Source of the DNA: Camelimonas fluminis
Lineage (GTDB): Bacteria > Pseudomonadota > Alphaproteobacteria > Rhizobiales > Beijerinckiaceae
Length of the DNA stretch: 36,805 bases
NCBI RefSeq assembly: GCF_014656355.1
Contig: NZ_BNCG01000017.1
Coordinates: 1-36,805 of the forward strand
Direction of reading: 5' to 3'
Part shown: piece by piece, positions 7,954 to 16,389 of the stretch
Layout of the letters: the number at the start of each line of letters is the position of its first letter
Position numbering within the stretch: position 1 is the first letter of the stretch
Translations under genes and position numbers: made by a program
The notes under the pieces: model-generated
Database searches by the model: none
Seen by the model: the letters and a program-made list of their open reading frames with translations, nothing else
What the model was told of the DNA's origin: nothing

Positions 7954-9174
7954 TCAGCCGCGCGCCAGTCGCCCGTTGGCTGGCGTCAGGCGCCCGTCCT
8001 GGCGCCCCTCCAGGCGCGGAGCGGGCGCCTCGCGCGGGGCGCGATTGATGACGCCGCCGCCGAGCACTCGCGCCTCCGGCCCGGCGCCATCGTAGATCAC
8101 GCAAGCCTGGCCGGGCGCCACGCCCTCTTCGCCAACAGCCAGCTCGACCTCGGCCACGCCGTCGCGGCAATGCAACACCGCTGGCGCGGGGGCGCGGGTG
8201 GAGCGGACGCGCACGGCCACCTCCAGGCCATCGGCCGGCAGATCCCGCCAGGCGCCCTCGCCGATCCACGACATGTCGCGCAGCTTTACCCGGCGCGTCA
8301 GCAGCGCCTCGCGCGGGCCAACGATGACCTGGGCGCGGGGGGCGTCCAGCGCCACCACATACAGCGGCTCGCCGCCAGAGAGACCGAGACCGCGACGCTG
8401 GCCGACGGTGAAGCGGATGATGCCGTCGTGGCGACCGAGCACGCGGCCATCAACATGGACAATGTCGCCCGGCGTCGCCGCCTCCGGCCGCAGCTTGCGG
8501 ATCAGGTCGGCGTAGCCGCCGTTCGGCACGAAACAGATATCCTGGCTCTCGCTCTTGTCAGCGACGGCCAGGCCGTAGTGACGGGCCAGATCCCGCGTCT
8601 GCGTCTTGGTCATGCCGCCCAGCGGAAAGCGCAGCATGTCGAGTTGCGGCTGGGTGGTGGCGTAGAGAAAATAGGTCTGGTCCTTGTCCGGGTCGGCGGC
8701 GCGGAACAGGCCGCGGCGGCCATCCGGCAGCAACCGGCTGGAGACGTAATGGCCCGTCGCCAGCACATGGGCGCCGATGTCCACGGCTGTGCGCATCAGA
8801 TCGGCGAACTTCACCGTGCGGTTGCACTCCACACAGGGGATCGGCGTCTCGCCAGCCAGATAGCTGTCAGCGAAACGGTCGATCACCGCCTCGCGGAAGC
8901 GGTCCTCATAGTCGAGAACGTAATGGGGAATGCCCAGCCGGTCGGCGACGCGACGGGCGTCGTGAATATCCTGGCCAGCGCAGCAGGCGCCCTTGCGGTG
9001 CACCGCGGCGCCGTGATCATAGAGCTGCAGGGTGACGCCGGTGACGTCATAGCCCTGATCTTTCAGCAGCGCCGCGACGACGGATGAATCGACGCCGCCG
9101 GACATGGCGACGACCACGCGGGTCTCGCGCGGCGCCATGGGAAGATCGAGGCTGTTCAACGGCGTGGCGGACAT
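7954..9174 (-). CDS. mnmA: tRNA-specific 2-thiouridylase MnmA
   Basis: This 406-aa enzyme puts sulfur on U34 of Lys, Glu and Gln tRNAs. It has the PP-loop SGGVDSS (25-31), the [10 protein letters not shown] segment with Cys117, and DICFVP with Cys214. These two cysteines correspond to the catalytic pair of the family. They are followed by the [11 protein letters not shown] linker and the C-terminal beta-barrel domain. The ATG at 9174 (MSATPLNS) is preferred: AGGA lies about 6 nt upstream, and the longer frame from 9252 adds an unrelated tail. The gene appears monocistronic. Confidence 0.95.
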   Translation of the reverse strand: MSATPLNSLDLPMAPRETRVVVAMSGGVDSSVVAALLKDQGYDVTGVTLQLYDHGAAVHRKGACCAGQDIHDARRVADRLGIPHYVLDYEDRFREAVIDRFADSYLAGETPIPCVECNRTVKFADLMRTAVDIGAHVLATGHYVSSRLLPDGRRGLFRAADPDKDQTYFLYATTQPQLDMLRFPLGGMTKTQTRDLARHYGLAVADKSESQDICFVPNGGYADLIRKLRPEAATPGDIVHVDGRVLGRHDGIIRFTVGQRRGLGLSGGEPLYVVALDAPRAQVIVGPREALLTRRVKLRDMSWIGEGAWRDLPADGLEVAVRVRSTRAPAPAVLHCRDGVAEVELAVGEEGVAPGQACVIYDGAGPEARVLGGGVINRAPREAPAPRLEGRQDGRLTPANGRLARG

Positions 9175-9674
9175 CGGTTCCTGGCTCTTCAAACGTCGCA
9201 GCGGGAGCGCGCCCATGATGGCGGACGCAGGCGCCGGCGGCAAACGGCGCACCTCCGGCTTTCCGCCGTCCCGCCCCGGCTGACCATCGGCGGACGACGC
9301 CCGCGCCCGTGTGATAGCCGCAAAGCCGGCCGGGCGCCACCTGCCAGCATCCGGGTGATGTCAGGGCGGAGTGGGCGTTTTGCCGCCAGCGCCCTGCCCT
9401 TTCTCCGGCTTCCGCCCCCATGCATGGCGCATGGCTGCGGAAAAAGTATGACCGAAGCGTTCCCGACGTCGCGGCCCCCAAGCCCCGGCGTCCCACGCCG
9501 GCACAGACGGCGGTCGCAAAGTCATCTGGAGACATCGTTCCGGCGCCCGGTGGAAACACACTGTTCACCACGTTCCATCGCGGGAATACCCAAGGTTTTG
9601 CTTTAGGCAATTCTTAAAACAGCACGTGCCAGATTGCCTGCATCGACATGGATCATTGAGTGTATGAGCGTACC
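9175..9674. other. Gene-free gap between mnmA and sciP
   Basis: Frames here are overlapping, Arg/Pro-rich and lack ribosome sites, so I see no gene. The mnmA promoter should lie at its left end. The right end carries a CtrA-like box (9603-9617) and an A+T-richer stretch that is the likely sciP promoter. Confidence 0.5.
9603..9617 (+). promoter_or_regulatory. CtrA-like box upstream of sciP
   Basis: TTAG (9603-9606), a 7-nt spacer and TTAA (9614-9617) match the CtrA consensus TTAA-N7-TTAA with one change. It lies 57 nt before the sciP start. In Caulobacter sciP is activated by CtrA, so the site fits the known circuit. Confidence 0.55.
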
Positions 9675-9950
9675 ATGAGCGAAACCCACCGCCCGAGGGT
9701 CAAATACGTGATCGGGCCTGACGGCAGTCCGCTCACCATCGCGGACCTGCCGCCTCCGGACACACGACGCTGGGTTATACGCCGCAAGGCGGAAGTGGTC
9801 GCCGCCGTTCGCGGCGGCCTCCTGAGCCTGGAAGAAGCCTGCAGCCGCTACACGCTGACGGTTGAGGAGTTCCTCAGCTGGCAGATGTCGATCGACCAGC
9901 ATGGCCTTGCCGGACTGCGCACCACGCGCATCCAGCTTTACAGGCAGTAA
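9675..9950 (+). CDS. sciP: CtrA inhibitor SciP (DUF1153)
   Basis: This 91-aa protein has the highly conserved SciP sequence, with VIGPDGSPLTIADLPPPDT near the start, RRKAEVVAAVRGG in the middle and the end GLRTTRI. In Caulobacter SciP is a helix-turn-helix protein that binds CtrA and blocks its recruitment of RNA polymerase, restraining CtrA-driven genes in G1. The ATG at 9675 gives MSETHRPRVKYV, the family start; an in-frame GTG at 9660 is less likely. The gene is monocistronic, with a CtrA-like box upstream and two hairpins downstream. ctrA itself is 3.7 kb away. Confidence 0.95.
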   Translation: MSETHRPRVKYVIGPDGSPLTIADLPPPDTRRWVIRRKAEVVAAVRGGLLSLEEACSRYTLTVEEFLSWQMSIDQHGLAGLRTTRIQLYRQ

Positions 9951-9996
9951 AACGGCGGTCCCCGCAGGTTCAGACCTGGCGGGGACAGCGCCGTTT
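9950..9996 (+). terminator. Long hairpin immediately after sciP
   Basis: Beginning at the last base of the stop codon, AAACGGCG pairs with CGCCGTTT, TCCCCGC with GCGGGGA, and AGGT with ACCT, around a TCAG loop and with small internal bulges. The 3' side ends in CGCCGTTT but no long T-run follows. Confidence 0.55.
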
Positions 9997-10006
9997 CTGG
10001 AGTTCA

Positions 10007-10028
10007 GCCGCCGCGGGGCGGCTTTTTT
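10007..10028 (+). terminator. Rho-independent terminator of sciP
   Basis: GCCGCC (10007-10012) and GGCGGC (10017-10022) form a stem with a GCGG loop, followed at once by six T residues. Confidence 0.85.
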
Positions 10029-10217
10029 CATTTCCGGGCGGCAAACACCTCCCGCTCCATCCCGCACGCCAGACCAGAACCGGATGAGCCTGACGCGGTG
10101 GTCCCTGATGAAAAGGGGCTGGCTGGACCCAGGCGGCTCAAAACATGCCTTTCACGCTGCGTTACGTTGGTTGAGCCATGCGGGTCGCGGATGCGCTGGC
10201 ATCATCAGGACCAGGCG

Positions 10218-11249
10218 TCAGACGGGATGGGCGCGCCCGGAGACCTGACCCGTGACCTGACCATCGACCTGACCGGCGGCCGGCGCGGCGGTCTTGCGCA
10301 GCCACAGGCTGGTTTCCATGGCCCCCGCCTCCAGCGGCAGCCAACCAACGGCGGCCTGTATCTGCTCGGGCAGGTTACGGCCCGCCCAGTGGCTGGCGAA
10401 AACCAGTTCATACGCCCCGCCCTGCAGCAGGGCGCCGACGACAGTCTGCTCATTGTAGCCGCGCCAGGTCCAGCTTTCCGGATAGGGATCAGGCAGGAAG
10501 ACATCGTGGATGTGAACGTAAACGCCCGCCGGCAGGCGCGGCAGCACGTCGAGCAGGAGCACGTCCACGTCGGAGCCAGGCATGGCGATGTGGCTGGAGT
10601 CGATGAACAGGATGTCGTTGGCGGCAAGCCCGGCGAACAGGCCGCGGTCCACGTCCTCCACCAGGGCGGCGATATGCCGGGCGCCGGTGTCGGCGAGGGT
10701 GGCGCGCGGCGCGGGATCAATGGCCAGCAGCGCCGCCGCATCGCCCCCCATGTCGGCGAGCGCCCGCGTCAGGAAGCGGGTGGAGTGACCCGAGCCGATC
10801 TCGATGATGCGCGCCGGTCGCAGCCGCCGCGTCATGGCGTAGGCCGTCGCGGCGTCGAGACGGGGAAACCAGCTCTGGCCCCAGCGCAGGCCCGGGCCAG
10901 ACGGCGGAATGGCGCGCAGGGGCGTGCGTAGCCGGCCGATTTCCTCAAGCAGCGCCGTCATGCGCGGGGCCGCCTCGCGAAACACCGGCTCCAGCGCCGG
11001 ATAGGCGGACCGCAGATGTGGGCGGGCGTGACGATAGGGAATGAACCAGCCGCCGCCAGCCTGCCCCGACAGCGCCCGCAGTCCGAGCCGCAGGCGGCGC
11101 AGACGCTTGCGGGCGCCGGAGCCGAACGGGCGCAGCAACTGGTCAGCGACCCGGGCGCGCCAGGCGCGCAGGATGGCGGCGCTGGCCTCAGCCCCCTCAA
11201 CTGGATCAAAACCTGGCTGCGGCGTGGGCCCGGGGCCGTTGCGGCTCAC
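10218..11249 (-). CDS. SAM-dependent methyltransferase, class I (Methyltransf_24 type)
   Basis: The product is 343 aa. The SAM-binding region is IEIGSGHSTRF (149-159), followed by LLAIDP, an ILFIDSSH strand and a VHIHDVFLP motif, as in the Methyltransf_24 group. The substrate is unknown. It starts at GTG 11249, which overlaps the TGA of the upstream UPF0104 gene by four bases (GTGA), so the two are translationally coupled. The C-terminus carries a four-residue repeat (VDGQ, VTGQ, VSGR) encoded by three 12-bp DNA repeats at 10242-10277. That end looks like a recent extension. Confidence 0.75.
   Translation of the reverse strand: MSRNGPGPTPQPGFDPVEGAEASAAILRAWRARVADQLLRPFGSGARKRLRRLRLGLRALSGQAGGGWFIPYRHARPHLRSAYPALEPVFREAAPRMTALLEEIGRLRTPLRAIPPSGPGLRWGQSWFPRLDAATAYAMTRRLRPARIIEIGSGHSTRFLTRALADMGGDAAALLAIDPAPRATLADTGARHIAALVEDVDRGLFAGLAANDILFIDSSHIAMPGSDVDVLLLDVLPRLPAGVYVHIHDVFLPDPYPESWTWRGYNEQTVVGALLQGGAYELVFASHWAGRNLPEQIQAAVGWLPLEAGAMETSLWLRKTAAPAAGQVDGQVTGQVSGRAHPV
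10242..10277. repeat. 12-bp tandem repeat, three copies
   Basis: GACCTGACCCGT, GACCTGACCATC and GACCTGACCGGC lie head to tail inside the 3' end of the methyltransferase gene. Confidence 0.85.
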
Positions 11250-12241
11250 CCGGCGGCCCCGTCATGGGGCCTGCCGCCCTGCCTTTCCTTGCCGGCTTCG
11301 GCCAGGCGCTCCTGCATGACCTTCGACAGGCGCGAGCGCTCGAACAGCACCACGACCACCAGCGAGAAGGCCAGCGGAATCAGCAGGTAAAGCAGGCGGA
11401 ACACCAGCAGCGCCGCCAGCACGTCGGCCTTGGGCACGCCCGGCATGGCCATGATGAACACCGCCTCGAGCACGCCGATGCCGCCCGGGGCGTTGGAAGC
11501 CAGGGCGACGCAGAACGACGCCACAAACACGCCCAGGACGATGAAGAAGCCTGGATTGTAGGCGTCAGGCAAGGCGAAGTAGATGATGCCGGCCGCGCCG
11601 ATCAACTCAAGCGGCGCGGCGAAAAGCTGGCGAATGACGATCGGCATGCGCGGATAGACGATCGAGAAATTGCCAATGCGCCAGGGCCGGAATTCCTTCC
11701 ACGAGCCATAGACATACAGCGCCACAAGCGCCAGCAGCGCGACGCCGGCGCCAAAAGCCCAGCCTTGCGGAATGTTGAAAAGCCGCTGGATGATATGCGG
11801 CTCGCCCACCAGCACAAGGCCGCCGAGCAGCACCGCGCCGAAGCCGAAGGTGAAGGAACACAGGGCCACCAGAACGCCCACTTCGGCGAGGCTGAGCCCC
11901 ATGGCGCCGTAGGCGCGCAGCCGGACCATGGCGCCGGAAAAGACCGAAGCGCCGATATTGTGGGACAGGGCGTAGGTCGTGAAGGACACCAGCGAGATCG
12001 CCGGCCAGGGCAGGTGTTTGCCCAGATGCATCAGGGCGATGCGATCGTACCAGGCCAGGGCGCCGTAAGCGATGATGGTGGCGACAATCGCTCCGACCCA
12101 GTTTTTCAGCGGAATGGCGCCAATGGCGCTGGAAATCTCGGCGAGCGAAATCCCGGACAGCTCGCGATACAGCAGCCAGCCCGCGAACACGACTGCGCAC
12201 AGGCCGACAACGGGCCAGATGTAATCAGCGTACTTTCTCAT
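11246..12241 (-). CDS. UPF0104 / lysylphosphatidylglycerol synthase-type transmembrane protein
   Basis: This 331-aa polytopic membrane protein has about eight hydrophobic segments and matches the LPG-synthase transmembrane domain family (UPF0104). Recognisable segments are YALSHNIGASVFSGAMVRLR and LASNAPGGIGVLE, which sit in the flippase half of MprF-type proteins. No aminoacyl-transferase domain is attached, so lysyl-PG synthesis is not implied; a lipid transport role is likely. The start ATG at 12241 has a weak ribosome site. The TGA overlaps the GTG start of the methyltransferase, forming a two-gene operon. Confidence 0.8.
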   Translation of the reverse strand: MRKYADYIWPVVGLCAVVFAGWLLYRELSGISLAEISSAIGAIPLKNWVGAIVATIIAYGALAWYDRIALMHLGKHLPWPAISLVSFTTYALSHNIGASVFSGAMVRLRAYGAMGLSLAEVGVLVALCSFTFGFGAVLLGGLVLVGEPHIIQRLFNIPQGWAFGAGVALLALVALYVYGSWKEFRPWRIGNFSIVYPRMPIVIRQLFAAPLELIGAAGIIYFALPDAYNPGFFIVLGVFVASFCVALASNAPGGIGVLEAVFIMAMPGVPKADVLAALLVFRLLYLLIPLAFSLVVVVLFERSRLSKVMQERLAEAGKERQGGRPHDGAAG

Positions 12242-12376
12242 TTGCCAGCCGGCCCGGGGTCATGCGCGCCGGAAGGAAAGTGCGCGCCATTGCAGATGTG
12301 CCCCAGCGCCGGAGACGCCGCAAGCCAGAACTTCAGGTGGGAGGAAATGAGCCGGTTACAAGGCCATGGCCGGGGA

Positions 12377-12411
12377 TCGCGACGCCACGACGCACATCTG
12401 CGGCGTCGCGA
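12377..12411. repeat. 10-bp inverted repeat between fliJ and the UPF0104 gene
   Basis: TCGCGACGCC (12377-12386) and GGCGTCGCGA (12402-12411) are perfectly complementary with a 15-nt loop. The location, about 50 nt after the fliJ stop on the minus strand, suits a terminator or attenuator, but no T-run follows. Confidence 0.5.
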
Positions 12412-12461
12412 CAACGGGATGGCGCGGCATCCCGCAGGGCCCGTGCGACCGGCTTGCGGGT

Positions 12462-12845
12462 TCAGGCCCCGAGACGGGCGGCGCGCACCGGACCTGGACG
12501 CCAGTCGTCAGCCGCGCGCTCGCGGTCACCCATCGCCTCGGCGGCCTTCAGGTCTTCCTGCGCCTCATCCAGCTCGGCGCGGGCGTCATGCAACTGCGCC
12601 TTCAGTTCGCCGGCGGAGCGCAACAGGTTGTCCCGTCGCGTGCGGGAGGCGGCGGCGTAGGTGGAATAGGCGAAATGCTCCGGATCGGCGATGCCGGTCC
12701 GCGCCTCCTCCTGGCCGATCTCCCGCTCAAGCTCGGCGGCCATGCGCTCGAACTCGGCGGCCATGGTCTCAATCTGCATGACCCGGCGGCGTTTGCCGTC
12801 GGCCTGAAAGCGCTTGAGCCGCAACAATGTATCACGCGATTTCAT
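12462..12845 (-). CDS. fliJ: Flagellar export protein FliJ
   Basis: This 127-aa protein is almost wholly helical and coiled-coil, as expected for FliJ, the export-gate chaperone that links the FliI ATPase to FlhA. It begins MKSRDTLLRLKRFQ and has central FERMAAELEREI, ending in an Ala/Glu-rich helix. These features match alphaproteobacterial FliJ of similar length. The ATG at 12845 has AGGGA about 6 nt upstream, and the longer frame from 12926 adds an unrelated tail. fliI is not in the window. The gene is divergent from ctrA and shares its upstream region, so CtrA control is plausible. Confidence 0.87.
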   Translation of the reverse strand: MKSRDTLLRLKRFQADGKRRRVMQIETMAAEFERMAAELEREIGQEEARTGIADPEHFAYSTYAAASRTRRDNLLRSAGELKAQLHDARAELDEAQEDLKAAEAMGDRERAADDWRPGPVRAARLGA

Positions 12846-13397
12846 GAGCGTCCCTGGCTCCCCGTCCAAGGCCGGCGACGACCCCCGCGAGATATGCAGC
12901 CTTGGGGAAGGCATGCGACGCTCCACCGGCTGTCACGCCGGCGCCACGCAAGGCGGGGGCTTGCGCCGCTGGCGCCAAACCTTGGGCAACAATGCCGCGG
13001 GAAGGTTGAGCCTTCCTTACCGCCTGGCGGCCGCTGTCCACACCGCGCCCCGATTTTGGCGCCTGTTGGCAACATTTTGTTTACCATTGACGACCAGATT
13101 GGCGTGACCGGCGCCGGGCAGCGACAGACACGCAGGCCGGAGTCGACAGAATCACTTGCGTCGATTCGTTAATCCAGTTCATTAACCATTTTTCGGAACC
13201 TAAAAATCTGATTTTTCAACAGCATGGACACATTTTTGTCACCACCTGACAGTCGACCTTGCTAGCCTGAATCAGATTTTGTTAACCGTTAGTGGTTAGC
13301 GTTTCGAATCGGATCGACAGGGCGGCCAGCGCCGATGGCGGCGACGGCGGCCATGGAGGGCGCATGCCCGTAACCGATACGACGTTGGGGAGCCGAG
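12846..13397. other. Intergenic control region between fliJ and ctrA
   Basis: No gene is supported in these 552 nt. The left half is ordinary GC-rich DNA next to the fliJ start. The right half (13140-13310) is A+T-richer and holds the ctrA regulatory sites. Confidence 0.6.
13140..13310 (+). promoter_or_regulatory. ctrA regulatory region with five GANTC sites and CtrA half-sites
   Basis: GANTC motifs, the CcrM methylation site, occur at 13140-13144, 13149-13153, 13163-13167, 13269-13273 and 13306-13310. TTAACCAT, the CtrA half-site, is at 13182-13189 with another TTAA at 13169-13172. A second cluster, TTAACC (13282-13287) facing GGTTAG (13294-13299), forms a near-palindrome. GTCGAC occurs at 13142-13147 and 13252-13257. 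In Caulobacter and rhizobia, ctrA transcription depends on GANTC methylation state and on CtrA autoregulation. Confidence 0.7.
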
Positions 13398-14096
13398 ATG
13401 CGCGTTCTGCTCATTGAAGACGATAGCGCGACTGCGCAAAGCATCGAACTGATGCTCAAGTCCGAGAGCTTCAATGTCTACGTCACCGATCTCGGTGAGG
13501 AAGGCGTCGACCTCGGCAAGCTGTACGACTACGACATCATCCTGCTGGACCTGAACCTGCCGGACATGTCGGGCTACGAGGTGCTGCGCTCACTGCGCGT
13601 CGCCAAGGTCAAAACGCCGATCCTCATCCTGTCCGGCCTCGCCGGCACGGAAGACAAGGTGCGGGGCCTCGGCTTCGGCGCCGACGACTATCTGACCAAG
13701 CCGTTCCACAAGGACGAGCTGATCGCCCGCATTCATGCCATTGTCCGGCGCTCGAAGGGGCACGCCCAGTCGGTCATCATCACCGGCGACCTCGTGGTCA
13801 ACCTGGACGCCAAGACGGTGGAAGTCAGCAGCCAGCGCGTGCATCTGACCGGCAAGGAATACCAGATGCTGGAGCTGTTGAGCCTGCGCAAGGGCACGAC
13901 GCTCACCAAGGAAATGTTCCTGAACCATCTCTATGGCGGCATGGACGAGCCCGAGCTGAAGATCATCGACGTCTTCATCTGCAAGCTGCGCAAAAAGCTG
14001 GCCAACGCCTCCTACGGCAAGAACTACATCGAGACGGTCTGGGGCCGCGGCTACGTGCTGCGCGAGCCGGCCGGCGAGGAGCGGATCTCCGCCTGA
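13398..14096 (+). CDS. ctrA: Cell-cycle response regulator CtrA
   Basis: This 232-aa OmpR-type regulator is near identical in plan to CtrA. The receiver domain covers about 1-115, with acidic pocket EDD (7-9), phospho-acceptor Asp51 (LLDLNLPD) and the TKPF lysine. The winged-helix DNA-binding domain (about 125-225) carries [12 protein letters not shown] and [11 protein letters not shown]. CtrA drives flagellar, division and chemotaxis genes and, in Caulobacter, blocks replication initiation. It receives phosphate through ChpT, encoded just downstream in convergent orientation. GGGGAG precedes the ATG at 13398. A strong terminator follows. Confidence 0.97.
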   Translation: MRVLLIEDDSATAQSIELMLKSESFNVYVTDLGEEGVDLGKLYDYDIILLDLNLPDMSGYEVLRSLRVAKVKTPILILSGLAGTEDKVRGLGFGADDYLTKPFHKDELIARIHAIVRRSKGHAQSVIITGDLVVNLDAKTVEVSSQRVHLTGKEYQMLELLSLRKGTTLTKEMFLNHLYGGMDEPELKIIDVFICKLRKKLANASYGKNYIETVWGRGYVLREPAGEERISA

Positions 14097-14145
14097 GGCG
14101 GACGCGGGAGCGGCCGGCCGCCCCTGCCCACTACCGCAAACGCGA

Positions 14146-14178
14146 AACGCGGGAGGCTTCGGCCTCACCGCGTTTTTT
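14146..14178 (+). terminator. Rho-independent terminator of ctrA
   Basis: AACGCG pairs with CGCGTT and GAGGC with GCCTC around a stable TTCG loop, and six T residues (14173-14178) follow. Confidence 0.88.
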
Positions 14179-14201
14179 GCTGTTCAGGGGGACATTTGCG
14201 G

Positions 14202-14286
14202 CCTGGCGCCGCTGGGTTTGGCGCAGGTGATTTGGCGCAAGTGACCTGGAACAAGTGGCCTGGAACAAGTGGCCTGGCGCGGCTGG
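14202..14286. repeat. 14-bp tandem repeat, about six copies
   Basis: Units at 14202, 14217, 14231, 14245, 14259 and 14273 share the frame (C/T)(C/T)TGG-C-(A/C)-GTG-. Two of them (14245 and 14259) are identical (CCTGGAACAAGTGG). The array lies between the convergent ctrA and chpT genes. Confidence 0.85.
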
Positions 14287-14343
14287 AAGGCGCCGACAGC
14301 CGGACGACGCCTGACCAAGGAATGCGCCAGCCTTTGCCGGGCC

Positions 14344-14982
14344 TCAGCCCGCCGGCGTCACGTTAATGGTCACCACATCCGCATGGATGGCGAAGGCCAC
14401 GGCCATGCCCGCCGCCCGGGCGATCAGTCCGGCGTAATAGGGCTGGATGGCGTGGGCGTCGACGGAGCCGCTGGCGGGGGCGCCGGCGATCAGCTCTTCC
14501 GCATGCGGCGGAATGCGGGCGTTGACGCCCTGGGCGCGCACGGTAAAGGCGCGACCTTCCGGGCCAACCTCAACATTGAGCTGGCCGCCGCGCGGAATGG
14601 CGGTGGCGGCGATCAGCAGGACGTTCAGCAGCAGCTTCACCCGGTTCTTCGGCAGCAGCAGCCGGGGGCCGGACCAGTCGAGCCGGGTCTTGTCGTCGGA
14701 AAAGAAATTGCGCGCCACCTGCTCGGCGTCGCCAGTGTCGATCTCGGCGCCCGCAGAGCCCGCGGCGCCAAAGGCGATGCGGCACAGTTGCAGGCGTGCA
14801 GAGGCCTGACGCGCGCTTTTGGCGATCAATTCCTGGGCGAATTCGCGCATGGAAGGATCTTTTTCGTCTTCCAGAACCTCAAGGCCATTGACGATGGCGC
14901 CGACGGGGCTGATCACGTCGTGACACACCCGGCTGCACAGCAGGGCGGCGAGGTCGAGCGCGTCGAGGCTCACAGGATTCAT
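14344..14982 (-). CDS. chpT: Histidine phosphotransferase ChpT
   Basis: This 212-aa protein shuttles phosphate from the hybrid kinase CckA to CtrA and to CpdR. The DHp-like helix has RVCHDVISPVGAIVNGLEVL with the phospho-accepting His21. The C-terminal part keeps a degenerate Bergerat-like fold (LLLNVLLIAATAIPRGG), as in Caulobacter and Brucella ChpT. The ATG at 14982 has GGAG about 6 nt upstream. It is convergent with ctrA and divergent from cysQ. ChpT next to CtrA is also the arrangement in Brucella, as far as I recall. Confidence 0.93.
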   Translation of the reverse strand: MNPVSLDALDLAALLCSRVCHDVISPVGAIVNGLEVLEDEKDPSMREFAQELIAKSARQASARLQLCRIAFGAAGSAGAEIDTGDAEQVARNFFSDDKTRLDWSGPRLLLPKNRVKLLLNVLLIAATAIPRGGQLNVEVGPEGRAFTVRAQGVNARIPPHAEELIAGAPASGSVDAHAIQPYYAGLIARAAGMAVAFAIHADVVTINVTPAG

Positions 14983-15268
14983 CTTGATCTCCGGCGCGGG
15001 CAGCGCCAGGGGCGGCTCCGCTGTGCAAGAAGGAGGGGCGCAGGAAGCCTGACCGGCCGGGACGCCGCGATCGCGTGCCCGGACCCGCCGGCCCGAGGGT
15101 CGAACGCCGCCCGCAGGCGCGAAGGGAAATCACCCCCGCAGTGAACCGGATGTGTTACATGGCGGCGCTGCGCTGGCAATCTGGCGTGAAGCCGGTCGCG
15201 ACCAGCACGGCTTGCGGCTTCACTTCAGACGCGCGTTTACAGAACAATGCTCGGTGCGGGGAAACACG

Positions 15269-16144
15269 ATGGCGGCGATGGAACCGGAGATGGCGTTCAC
15301 GGACGAAGCTGGGGCTCTGCGCCTTGATGAGGCGGGACGCGACGCCATCGCCCGTGAGCTTGCATACGTCGCCATCGACGCCGGCAAGTTGATTCGCGCC
15401 ATGACCGCGCGCGGCGTCGTCACCAGCGAAAAGCCGGACGGCAGCGCCTGCACCGACGCCGACGTGGCGGCGGAGCGGCTGATCGTCGCCGAACTGGCGC
15501 GGCGGTTTCCTGACATCGCCCTCATCGGTGAGGAAACAGCCGCTGCGGCGACCAGCCCCATGCCGTCGCTATTCTTTCTCGTCGACCCCATCGACGGCAC
15601 CAGCGAGTTCGTCGCCGGCGGCGACGGCTACACCGTGAATATCGCGCTGATCCATGACGGCGCGCCCGTCGCCGGGGCCATTCTCGCCCCGGCGCAGGGT
15701 CGCGTGTGGGCCGGCGGCGGCGCGGCGCGCACCGCTGACGCCGCGTTGACCACACCCCGGGACGCCCTGGTCTGGCGCCCCCTGCATACGCGCCCGGCCC
15801 CGGAAGACGGTTTCGTCGCCCTGGCCAGCGCCCGTCACGGCGACGCGGTCACCGAGGCCTGGCTGGCGGGGATGCCAGTCAGCGCCCGGCGCAATGCCTC
15901 CTCGTCGCTGAAGTTCTGTGTCATCGCCGCGGGCGAAGCGGACGTTTACCCGCGTTTCGGCCGGACGATGGAATGGGACACCGCCGCCGGCCAGGCGGTG
16001 CTGACGGCGGCGGGCGGCGTGGTCACCGGGCCGGATGGCCGTTTGTTCCGCTACGGTGACTGGCGCGGCGGCTTCGCCAACGGTCCGTTTATCGCCTGGG
16101 GCGATCCGCTGGCGGCGCTGACGCACGCCGGCCCGAAGCCCTGA
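15269..16144 (+). CDS. cysQ: 3'(2'),5'-bisphosphate nucleotidase CysQ
   Basis: This 291-aa member of the inositol monophosphatase fold removes the 3' phosphate of PAP from sulfate assimilation. Metal sites are visible: GEE (87-89), DPIDGT (106-111) and the C-terminal EWDTAAGQAVLTAAGG. The start at 15269 has GGGGA about 7 nt upstream; the longer frame from 15152 lacks support. Specificity for PAP over inositol phosphate is inferred from the overall resemblance to alphaproteobacterial CysQ. It is divergent from chpT. Confidence 0.85.
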   Translation: MAAMEPEMAFTDEAGALRLDEAGRDAIARELAYVAIDAGKLIRAMTARGVVTSEKPDGSACTDADVAAERLIVAELARRFPDIALIGEETAAAATSPMPSLFFLVDPIDGTSEFVAGGDGYTVNIALIHDGAPVAGAILAPAQGRVWAGGGAARTADAALTTPRDALVWRPLHTRPAPEDGFVALASARHGDAVTEAWLAGMPVSARRNASSSLKFCVIAAGEADVYPRFGRTMEWDTAAGQAVLTAAGGVVTGPDGRLFRYGDWRGGFANGPFIAWGDPLAALTHAGPKP

Positions 16145-16279
16145 GGCCGGAGCAGAAGGCCTGCGCCTGGCGAAGCTTGACTCCTGGACGCCGGCGTCTC
16201 ATCAAGCAGCCATGAACAGCCTTGCCGCCATGATGCTTCGCAACTGGCGCCGCCCTCAAAAAAGGGCGGTCGGGCATTC

Positions 16280-16311
16280 ATGACACTTGCAACATGACAC
16301 TTGCAGCATGA
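16280..16311 (+). other. Chain of overlapping mini-ORFs on a 14-bp repeat
   Basis: ATG codons at 16280, 16294 and 16308 are spaced by 14 bp. Each of the first two opens a five-codon frame (MTLAT, MTLAA) whose TGA overlaps the next ATG as ATGA. The third ATG runs into the terminator stem upstream of trpS. No Trp codon is present, so a classical Trp attenuator is not indicated. It may simply be a duplicated spacer. Confidence 0.4.
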
Positions 16312-16316
16312 GCTTC

Positions 16317-16345
16317 AGGCCGCCGCATCGGGCGGCCTTTTCTGT
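16317..16345 (+). terminator. Rho-independent terminator upstream of trpS
   Basis: AGGCCGCC (16317-16324) and GGCGGCCT (16331-16338) make a perfect 8-bp stem followed by TTTTCTGTTTCT. It ends cysQ transcription or attenuates trpS, whose start lies 45 nt further on. Confidence 0.8.
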
Positions 16346-16389
16346 TTCTCCGTCTGCTGCGGCGCGCCGACGCCAACGGAGAACAGCCA

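Noticed and set aside
11264-12781. A 505-codon plus-strand frame opposite the UPF0104 and fliJ genes
   Set aside because: His/Gln/Arg-rich antisense sequence without motifs; both minus-strand genes are recognisable.
14202-14286. CRISPR array
   Set aside because: Units are 14 bp and contiguous with no spacers, so this is a simple tandem repeat.
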